Below are positions 1 to 5,309 of a stretch of 6,766 nucleotides of DNA, piece by piece. Made by a program: the position numbers and the translations under genes. Under the pieces are notes generated by a model that saw only the letters and a list, made by a program, of their open reading frames with translations, did no database searches and had not been told where the DNA came from. Origin of the DNA: Thermoplasmata archaeon (GTDB lineage Archaea > Thermoplasmatota > Thermoplasmata > Thermoplasmatales > Thermoplasmataceae); the NCBI GenBank assembly GCA_021799755.1, contig JAJYZU010000058.1, forward strand, positions 1-6,766. The letters are read 5' to 3'. Numbering within the stretch: position 1 is the stretch's first letter; the number at the start of each line of letters is the position of its first letter.

Positions 1-937
1 TTATCGCTGCCATAAAGAGTATTGGTGAAATGAGCGCGGGGTACTGGTAGTACTCGGTTTGAACATAAGGAGTGAAATTATTAAGATAAACAAAAGCAAG
101 AAATGGAATGGCAAGGAACATTAAGTCAAGGCCCAGCAGAGGAAGGAAAAGAAGTGGTAGCATCATATAGAAGATATAATACAATTTTGTAGTGATTGAT
201 GGGGAAGATATGTTCAGTGCAGTCACATGCGCCACACCGCTGGTATACCCTGGACCAAAGTAGAAGTATATAGTCACAAAAAGAATAACAGAAGCAACTA
301 AAATCGCATGGGCAAAGTAGTTTCTCAGCGGATTCTTTCCATACCTTATATCCTTGAGATAAAGGTAGAGAGCGAAAAACATTACGGTAAGAACCACAAG
401 ATAATCGGTTACAGCAGCCAGAATCATGAATACAAAGGAATACCTTGTTCTGTTGACAAGATAGAAGTAATACCCTGAGAGAAAGAACGTCGGAAAAAGT
501 GCCATGAAGTGGAAATCAAACCAGTTTACGCCTGCCATGGGATAATAAAGAAGCCAGAGTAGTCCAAAGAACAGCGCCATGTTCCTGTTATTCATCACTT
601 TCAGTGAAATAAGGTAAAGTGGAATTGCAGCGAGCGCAATCCATACAGTTTGAAAAACAAGTAGCAACTGCTCGCTTGGAAAGAAATAATAGACAACGGA
701 CAAAGGGATGTAGATAAGTTTGTTCATGAAAATTGGATGTGGATTTGACGGCGAGGCCACCAGTCCTCCTCTGAACACATAAAACAGATATTCTCCCGCC
801 AACCCAAGATCAGCGACCCCCGCATTGAATGAAAGATACCGGAGAACAGTCAGGCAGGAATAGACGATCGAATAAACAGCAATGCCCGATATAAGCAGCA
901 TAAATTGGACCGGCATTTGCCTGATTCTATGTGCCAT
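1..937 (-). CDS. DUF2079-family polytopic membrane protein, C-terminus beyond window
   Basis: The minus strand is open from ATG at 937 to the left edge, 312 codons without a stop, so the C-terminus is missing. The translation is strongly hydrophobic, with about seven membrane segments. It resembles DUF2079 proteins: an acidic first external loop after segment 1 (D43 and E49 in VADLGLAGEYLF), a following NPHP stretch, a PSEQLLLVFQ...AIPLYL segment, a NWFDFHF motif where the family has FHPE, and a late KLYYIFYMMLPLLFLPLLG run followed by QTEYYQYPALISPILF. The family is generally grouped with GT-C glycosyltransferase-like membrane proteins; no reaction is established, and a role with lipid-linked sugars is inferred from the adjacent glycan genes. 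The start is uncertain: GTG at 985 is in frame, adds 16 residues (beginning VSDGEINPRF), and lies about 27 bases from a TATA-like box, whereas ATG 937 has only a weak AAGGAA upstream. It is divergent from the gmhA operon. Confidence 0.8.
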   Translation of the reverse strand, partial: MAHRIRQMPVQFMLLISGIAVYSIVYSCLTVLRYLSFNAGVADLGLAGEYLFYVFRGGLVASPSNPHPIFMNKLIYIPLSVVYYFFPSEQLLLVFQTVWIALAAIPLYLISLKVMNNRNMALFFGLLWLLYYPMAGVNWFDFHFMALFPTFFLSGYYFYLVNRTRYSFVFMILAAVTDYLVVLTVMFFALYLYLKDIRYGKNPLRNYFAHAILVASVILFVTIYFYFGPGYTSGVAHVTALNISSPSITTKLYYIFYMMLPLLFLPLLGLDLMFLAIPFLAFVYLNNFTPYVQTEYYQYPALISPILFMAAI

Positions 938-1006
938 GGATAATGTTTCCTTCAGGAATCTTGGATTGATTTCTCCATCGGACACATGTTTGGATTACCT
1001 TGACCC

Positions 1007-1018
1007 TTAATATTTTTT
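1007..1018 (-). promoter_or_regulatory. TATA-like box for the minus-strand DUF2079 gene
   Basis: Read on the minus strand this is AAAAAATATTAA, the only A/T block of TATA type between the two divergent genes that faces left. Its centre is near 1012, which predicts transcription starting around 985. That is the in-frame GTG of the DUF2079 gene, or a 48-base leader before ATG 937. The assignment rests on spacing and composition only. Confidence 0.45.
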
Positions 1019-1029
1019 GTTGGAAATGG

Positions 1030-1047
1030 GAAAATTCCAAAATTTTC
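1030..1047. repeat. 7-bp inverted repeat upstream of the gmhA promoter
   Basis: GAAAATT at 1030-1036 and AATTTTC at 1041-1047 are perfect inverted copies around the spacer CCAA. The dyad ends ten bases before the gmhA TATA box. A second, overlapping pair, TTGGAA at 1020-1025 and TTCCAA at 1035-1040, shares part of it. The position suits a regulator binding site, but the arms are A/T-rich and could arise by chance. Confidence 0.4.
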
Positions 1048-1056
1048 ACACTTAAC

Positions 1057-1064
1057 TTTAAAAT
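1057..1064 (+). promoter_or_regulatory. TATA box of the gmhA operon (leaderless start)
   Basis: TTTAAAAT is preceded by CTTAAC, which fits a BRE-like element only loosely. The box centre is about 26 bases before ATG 1086, the distance from an archaeal TATA box to the transcription start. No Shine-Dalgarno sequence precedes the ATG. Together these suggest a leaderless mRNA starting at or next to the gmhA start codon. Confidence 0.6.
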
Positions 1065-1085
1065 CATAGATGATGATCGCCATTA

Positions 1086-1661
1086 ATGAACAGGAATGAC
1101 ATGGATAATTATATTGAGGAGGGGCTTGAGGCTAGAAGAAACCTGGATCTTGATCTGATTTACAGAATAGGTTCGAATATCGGCAGTGCCTTCAATTCTG
1201 GAAGTAAGATAATACTTTTTGGCAATGGAGGCAGTGCTGCTGATGCTCAACATATAGCCGCTGAATTCGTAGGTCATTTTGAAAAGGAGAGAAGAGCGGT
1301 TCCGGCCATGGCTCTAACTGTCAATACATCGTCGCTTACTGCGATATCCAATGATTACAGCTATGATCAGGTATTTTCAAGACAGGTTGAAGCATTTGCA
1401 AACCATGGTGATATAATCATTGGAATTTCGACAAGTGGAAACTCCAAAAATGTTATAGAAGGGTTGAAAGCTGCAAAGAATATAGGCTGCAACACCGTTG
1501 GTTTGACCGGATCATCCGGGGGGAAAATGGCGGAGTTTTCAGATTACCTGATAAGAGTAAAAAGCAACAGGACCTCTATTATTCAGGAATGTCACATCAC
1601 AGTTGGCCACCTCTGGTCAAAGATCGCAGAGGATATGCTGTCGGAAAATAATGTTAAATAA
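1086..1661 (+). CDS. gmhA: Phosphoheptose isomerase (sedoheptulose 7-phosphate isomerase)
   Basis: This is a cytoplasmic SIS-domain enzyme of 191 residues, the usual GmhA length (about 190-200). The family converts sedoheptulose 7-phosphate to D-glycero-D-manno-heptose 7-phosphate, the entry step of heptose nucleotide synthesis. Visible hallmarks are the phosphate-binding loop GNGGSAADAQH (46-56), the H56xxxE60 pair, the second sugar-phosphate motif ISTSGNSKNV (114-123), and Q167 with H175 in IIQECHITVGHLW. H56, E60, Q167 and H175 match the metal and catalytic positions known from bacterial GmhA, so the enzyme should be active. DiaA and arabinose-5-phosphate isomerases share the fold but fit this motif set less well. 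ATG 1086 is chosen because a TATA box lies 26 bases upstream. It is the first gene of a four-gene same-strand run, 27 bases before the epimerase. Such genes are best known from bacteria, so transfer in the past is possible. Confidence 0.93.
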   Translation: MNRNDMDNYIEEGLEARRNLDLDLIYRIGSNIGSAFNSGSKIILFGNGGSAADAQHIAAEFVGHFEKERRAVPAMALTVNTSSLTAISNDYSYDQVFSRQVEAFANHGDIIIGISTSGNSKNVIEGLKAAKNIGCNTVGLTGSSGGKMAEFSDYLIRVKSNRTSIIQECHITVGHLWSKIAEDMLSENNVK

Positions 1662-1688
1662 ATACAAATGATAACAGGAATGTTTTAA

Positions 1689-2603
1689 ATGGAAAGCAAG
1701 AAAATAATAGTTACAGGCGGAGCTGGTTTCATAGGAACAAATCTTGTGAGAAGTATTTACAAAGGTAACGATCTCACCGTAATCGATAACCTTCACACTG
1801 GATCAGAAACAAATCTGAATGATCTGATCTCTGAAAAGGCGATCACATTTATTAGGGAGGATGCAAAGAATATAGGAAGGCTAAACCTGAAGGCGGATCA
1901 GGTTTTCCATCTCGGAATATACTCAGCCTCTCCAATGTATCGTGACAATCCATTCCTTGTTTCCGAAGTCATTTCTGGAATAACTTCAGTACTGGAATTT
2001 GCCAAAAAGAACAATTCTAAAGTTGTGTTTGCTTCGACCTCCTCTATTTACAATGGGATAAAACCGCCTCACAAGGAAGATGTAATACCTGGCGTAACAG
2101 ACTATTATACCGAAGCCAGGATAGCAGCAGAGAGAATGGCGGAACTGTACTTCAAACTTCATGGCGTGGAGACATCTGCAATGCGCTTCTTCTCAGTCTA
2201 TGGAAAATACGAAAACGCCAAAAAGGGGTATGCAAATCTTGCCACGCAATTTCTCTGGAATATAAAGAAATCAGAACAACCCGTAATATACGGTGATGGA
2301 AGGCAGAGGAGGGATTTCATTTATGCAGAGGATGTGGCCGAAGCTCTCGTTAGGGCCACAAAAGCAGATGGCTATCAGGTATTCAACGTAGGATCAGGGA
2401 AAAATTACGATCTGAATGAACTGGTCTTGAAGATCAACAGGATGCTTGGAACCTCAATCAAGCCCAAATACATCGAAATGCCGGTCAAAAATTACGTGAT
2501 GGAAACCCTAGCCGATACCAGCAAGGCAGAAAAGGTCCTTGGTTTCAGACCCAAGGTAGGGCTAGATGAAGGACTGAGGAAACTGGATCAGTTCTACAGG
2601 TGA
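1689..2603 (+). CDS. GalE-like extended SDR nucleotide-sugar epimerase/dehydratase with YxxxR active site
   Basis: This is an NAD-dependent epimerase/dehydratase of 304 residues, a normal length for the extended short-chain dehydrogenase family, and cytoplasmic. The N-terminal Rossmann motif is TGGAGFIG (9-16), followed by the D33-N34-L35 end of strand 2 and by HLG (74-76). The catalytic Ser/Thr position falls at T117 in FASTSSIY when aligned to E. coli GalE S124. The sugar-nucleotide side has GDGRQRRDFIYAEDVA. The usual YxxxK pair appears here as Y140-T-E-A-R144, so the catalytic lysine is replaced by arginine (AGG at 2118-2120). The substrate cannot be read from sequence. Lying between gmhA and an HddA-like kinase, an activated heptose is a reasonable guess, but UDP- or GDP-hexoses are equally possible. 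HldD-type heptose epimerase is less likely because the N-terminus is GalE-like. ATG 1689 has only a weak AGGAA ten bases upstream. The stop codon TGA overlaps the ribosome binding site of the next gene. Confidence 0.85.
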   Translation: MESKKIIVTGGAGFIGTNLVRSIYKGNDLTVIDNLHTGSETNLNDLISEKAITFIREDAKNIGRLNLKADQVFHLGIYSASPMYRDNPFLVSEVISGITSVLEFAKKNNSKVVFASTSSIYNGIKPPHKEDVIPGVTDYYTEARIAAERMAELYFKLHGVETSAMRFFSVYGKYENAKKGYANLATQFLWNIKKSEQPVIYGDGRQRRDFIYAEDVAEALVRATKADGYQVFNVGSGKNYDLNELVLKINRMLGTSIKPKYIEMPVKNYVMETLADTSKAEKVLGFRPKVGLDEGLRKLDQFYR

Positions 2604-2604
2604 T
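2598..2604 (+). promoter_or_regulatory. Shine-Dalgarno AGGTGAT deciding the kinase start
   Basis: AGGTGAT is a seven-base complement to the archaeal 16S rRNA 3' end. It spans the last codon and TGA stop of the epimerase and ends three bases before TTG 2608. The alternative ATG at 2620 would be about 15 bases away, which is too far. The site therefore favours the TTG start and translational coupling with the epimerase. Confidence 0.6.
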
Positions 2605-2607
2605 TAT

Positions 2608-3594
2608 TTGAAACAGCGGATGATCATCTCCAGGACTCCACTTAGGATAACATTTGTCGGTGGTGGTACCGACATCAGAGAGTTTTATTCAAGGGACAGT
2701 CCGGGAGCAGTTTTATCTGCTTCGATCAACAAATATATCTACATCACAGTCAACAAAAAGTTTGACAATCAGATTAGGGTAAGTTATTCAACTACCGAGA
2801 TTGTTGATACAGTGGAAAAAATCAAGCATCCATCAATAAGGGAAGCCCTTAAATTTCTGGATATTGACGGCGGCATTGAGATTGTAAGCATTTCTGACAT
2901 ACCTTCACTTGGCACTGGAATGGGATCCAGCAGCACATTTCTTGTCGGACTACTCCATGCATTACATGCGTACAAGGGGGAGTACGTTTCGTCTGAGGAA
3001 ATGGCACAGGAGGCAGTGAAAATAGAGAGGGAGATTCTCCATGAACCCGGAGGAAAACAGGACCAGTACATGGCTGCATATGGCGGAATACAGCTCATGC
3101 AGTTCTATCAGGATGAGACGGTATCAGTCAAACCACTCGTCACGACAGAGGAGATCAGAGAGGCTCTTGAAAACAACCTGCTTTTGCTTTATACTGGAAT
3201 TCAAAGAAGCTCGACAGATATACACAGGAAACAGTCAAATGGGGTTAATGTCAAGATTGAAGATTATCGGAGAATGAGGCAGATAGCCCTCCAGTTGTTT
3301 GACGATCTCTCCAGGGGAAAGACCGAAAGGATGGGCACCATGCTGCATGAGAACTGGATGCTTAAAAAACAACTTTCTGATGGAATTTCAAACGACTCGA
3401 TTGATGAATTATACAACCGCGCGTTGAAAAACGGTGCAACGGGCGGTAAGCTCATAGGGGCTGGCGGCGGGGGTTTTCTGCTTTTTTATGCCCCTCATGA
3501 GGCACATGCGAATATTGTTAAGGCTCTTGATCTCAGAAAACAGGATTTCAAGTTCGATTATCAGGGAAGCAGAATAATTTTCGTTGGTGAGTGA
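2608..3594 (+). CDS. hddA: GHMP-superfamily sugar kinase, HddA-like (D-glycero-D-manno-heptose 7-phosphate kinase)
   Basis: This is a cytoplasmic GHMP kinase of 328 residues. HddA phosphorylates C1 of D-glycero-D-manno-heptose 7-phosphate to give the 1,7-bisphosphate. All three GHMP motifs are visible: motif 1 RTPLRITFVGGGTD (9-22), the ATP-binding loop DIPSLGTGMGSSSTF (97-111), and motif 3 KLIGAGGGGFLLFY (281-294). GGKQDQYMAAYGG around 148-160 carries the probable catalytic Asp (D152). The opening resembles HddA and related sugar kinases more than galactokinase or mevalonate kinase. The stated start is TTG 2608, backed by AGGTGAT just upstream. ATG 2620 would give the shorter N-terminus MIISRTPLR common in the family. 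Only four bases separate it from the epimerase stop, so the two are almost certainly co-transcribed. Heptose specificity rests on family resemblance and on gmhA nearby; a kinase for another sugar is the main alternative. Confidence 0.82.
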   Translation: MKQRMIISRTPLRITFVGGGTDIREFYSRDSPGAVLSASINKYIYITVNKKFDNQIRVSYSTTEIVDTVEKIKHPSIREALKFLDIDGGIEIVSISDIPSLGTGMGSSSTFLVGLLHALHAYKGEYVSSEEMAQEAVKIEREILHEPGGKQDQYMAAYGGIQLMQFYQDETVSVKPLVTTEEIREALENNLLLLYTGIQRSSTDIHRKQSNGVNVKIEDYRRMRQIALQLFDDLSRGKTERMGTMLHENWMLKKQLSDGISNDSIDELYNRALKNGATGGKLIGAGGGGFLLFYAPHEAHANIVKALDLRKQDFKFDYQGSRIIFVGE

Positions 3595-3618
3595 AGTGCT
3601 GGTATCATATCCGTGCTA

Positions 3619-3642
3619 TTCCGATCAATCTGATCAGAGGAA
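3619..3642 (+). promoter_or_regulatory. Potential RNA hairpin enclosing the flippase ribosome binding site
   Basis: In the 54-base gap before the flippase, TTCCGATC (3619-3626) can pair with GATC (3632-3635) and GGAA (3639-3642), with loop AATCT and a three-base bulge AGA. The Shine-Dalgarno GAGG at 3637-3640, eight bases before ATG 3649, is partly in the stem. The same bases include the perfect 10-bp palindrome TCTGATCAGA (3629-3638). Control of flippase translation is inference. Confidence 0.35.
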
Positions 3643-3648
3643 ATAGAA

Positions 3649-5184
3649 ATGGTTGAACTGGAGAAAAGTGAAAAGAAGGAGAAACTGGGCTCTTCACTTA
3701 TCTTCCAGTACATGAATTCCATAATATTCAACCTTTCAGGAATTATTTTCTACGTTTATATTGTAAAATTCTACCCGACATCAGTCGCAGGCGAGATCGT
3801 GAACATTCTCGCCATCCTTGGACTGTTCAACATAGTCTTCTCTCTCAGTCTTTCAAACGCAGCCACAAGGTTCATCTCATACCATATCGGCCGGAACGAA
3901 TGGGCAGAAGCTAAATCAGTGATGTTCAAGATACTCTTCGTAAGTGTCATTTCTGCAACTGCCGGTTCCCTCACGCTGTTTCTCATCTCACCCTACATGT
4001 CCATGCTGTTCTTCCATGACACGCTGTATGCTAAAACGATCTCATACCTCTCCATACCACTGTTCACAGAGGTGATTCTTGGACTGATCAACGGCATAAT
4101 CCTTGGATTCCAGAGGTTCAAGATTGCGGCCACTGTGAATGTTGTGGGCACTTTCCTCTGGTATTTCCTTGCCACCGTATTCCTTTTCCTGACCAACGAT
4201 GTGTCCTTTGTACCTCTCGGAATGGCAACCGGTTACATTATTGGAATAGTACCCGGGATACTGATCATCTTCAGCATAGTCAGGAAGAGGAAGGAGAAGG
4301 CGTACAATGTCAATATCAATTATGTGATGCGGTATGCGACTCCCCTCATATTCGCATCCATCATATCATACGGATCATCTTATATAGACAGGATATTCGT
4401 ATCCATTTTCACAGATTTGTCGACACTTGGTGTGTATGGTTTTGCCTTACTTATGGCAACTGGCCTGAGCATGGTTGTGTCACCAATAACCAACATACTG
4501 CTTCCCAAGGTGAGCGCGATGTTTTCAAGAAATGACCAGGAGAGCATCAGATCAGCCTTCAGGCTGTCAACCACTGTCCTGACATTTATCTATGTTCCAT
4601 GTGCCCTCGGACTTTCTGCCATATCCTATCGATTCATTCAGATATTTGCAACAACAAATTATGTATCGGGTGCTGTACCTGCTATCATAATTCTGTCCAT
4701 AACAGCATTGCTGGTAAGCCAGAACATAATGTCACAGGCGATATATGCCCATGGAAAGACCTCCATTTTCATATGGATAGCCACTTTTACACTGATTTCA
4801 AACCTTGCACTCTCAATTCTTCTGATACCAAGATACAGCATGATCGGTGCAGCGATAGCCAATTCCTCTGTCTATGTCGTGAGTTTTATCGTTCTGTTTG
4901 CGTCATCCAGAAAACTGGGCTTTCTCAATTATGACAGGCAGTCTCTGATCAAGATATGGATATCCTCTATTGTGGTGTTTATAGTGGTGGATTATGCGGG
5001 TACCATTCTGCCTTACGGAGATCTAGCGCTGCTGGAACTGGTGCTTATAGGAACATTTGTGTATCTGATGATGGTCAAACTTTTGAGGGTAATCAGAAGG
5101 GAATATGCAGATATAATAATCGACAATCTCCCTCCAAACCTCAGATTCCTCAACAGGGTTGTAAAATTCATCTCTAATATATGA
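3649..5184 (+). CDS. Polysaccharide flippase, Wzx/RfbX type (MOP superfamily)
   Basis: This is an integral membrane protein of 511 residues with about 14 hydrophobic segments (roughly 17-39, 45-66, 93-114, 130-153, 163-183, 187-211, 229-246, 260-286, 306-326, 342-366, 373-394, 399-421, 436-454, 460-479). It starts with a short charged cytoplasmic tail (EKSEKKEK). Its size and the pattern of paired halves fit MOP-type O-antigen/polysaccharide exporters. The NAATRFISYHIGRNEWAEAKS stretch after segment 2 and YIDRIFVSIFTDLSTLGVYGFA in the second half are typical of these proteins. They move lipid-linked oligosaccharides from the cytoplasmic to the outer face of the membrane. It is the last gene of the gmhA run, 54 bases after the kinase, with GAGG eight bases before ATG 3649. 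The context suggests its cargo contains the sugar made by the upstream enzymes. Family assignment is firm; substrate is inference. No clear terminator follows. Confidence 0.87.
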   Translation: MVELEKSEKKEKLGSSLIFQYMNSIIFNLSGIIFYVYIVKFYPTSVAGEIVNILAILGLFNIVFSLSLSNAATRFISYHIGRNEWAEAKSVMFKILFVSVISATAGSLTLFLISPYMSMLFFHDTLYAKTISYLSIPLFTEVILGLINGIILGFQRFKIAATVNVVGTFLWYFLATVFLFLTNDVSFVPLGMATGYIIGIVPGILIIFSIVRKRKEKAYNVNINYVMRYATPLIFASIISYGSSYIDRIFVSIFTDLSTLGVYGFALLMATGLSMVVSPITNILLPKVSAMFSRNDQESIRSAFRLSTTVLTFIYVPCALGLSAISYRFIQIFATTNYVSGAVPAIIILSITALLVSQNIMSQAIYAHGKTSIFIWIATFTLISNLALSILLIPRYSMIGAAIANSSVYVVSFIVLFASSRKLGFLNYDRQSLIKIWISSIVVFIVVDYAGTILPYGDLALLELVLIGTFVYLMMVKLLRVIRREYADIIIDNLPPNLRFLNRVVKFISNI

Positions 5185-5220
5185 ATTGCGTTGTATGGGA
5201 ACTAAGTGCCACATGGTTCA

Positions 5221-5235
5221 AGATTCACAGAATCT
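5221..5235. repeat. Short inverted repeat in the 5185-5309 gap
   Basis: AGATT at 5221-5225 and AATCT at 5231-5235 are inverted copies around CACAG. No T-run follows, so it does not look like a terminator. It lies about 45 bases upstream of the TATA box of the next gene, where it could be a binding site, but five-base arms are expected by chance fairly often. Confidence 0.2.
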
Positions 5236-5277
5236 ATAATGACAGTTCCAGATGCTCAATTCTATTAAGTATACATA

Positions 5278-5289
5278 TATTAAAATATT
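5278..5289 (+). promoter_or_regulatory. TATA box of the sequon-rich membrane protein gene (leaderless start)
   Basis: TATTAAAATATT lies in an A/T-rich block whose core is 26-28 bases before ATG 5310. No Shine-Dalgarno sequence precedes that ATG. This repeats the arrangement seen at gmhA and indicates a separate promoter giving a leaderless mRNA, so this gene is probably not just read through from the flippase. Confidence 0.55.
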
Positions 5290-5309
5290 AATTATCCCAT
5301 TCTATACAC

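Noticed and set aside
952..987. An 11-codon minus-strand reading frame (ATG TGT CCG ...) that could be a leader peptide before the DUF2079 ATG.
   Set aside because: It overlaps the better candidate GTG start of the DUF2079 frame, has no ribosome binding site of its own, and is short enough to occur by chance.
1083..1277. A 64-codon minus-strand frame opposite gmhA.
   Set aside because: It lies antisense to strongly conserved GmhA motifs and shows no domain or start signal.
1654..1665. A/T-rich TTAAATAAATAC about 29 bases before the epimerase ATG, as an internal promoter.
   Set aside because: It overlaps the end of gmhA, and the 27-base gap fits simple co-transcription; A/T richness alone is not enough to call it.
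1689..2603. Naming the epimerase hldD (ADP-heptose 6-epimerase) because of the gmhA neighbour.
   Set aside because: The N-terminal and sugar-nucleotide motifs are GalE-like and the active site is YxxxR, so context alone cannot justify that name.
2784..3277. Open frames on both strands inside the GHMP kinase gene.
   Set aside because: They overlap the conserved kinase motifs in other frames, and their translations are Cys/Ser/Pro-rich shadow-type sequences without recognisable features.
4599..4934. A 111-codon plus-strand frame within the flippase gene.
   Set aside because: It is an out-of-frame reading of a clear 14-segment membrane protein, with a Cys/His-rich composition typical of shadow frames.
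5185..5309. A transcription terminator after the flippase.
   Set aside because: No T-run on the plus strand and no strong GC-rich stem; the A/T block near 5280 is better explained as the next gene's TATA box.
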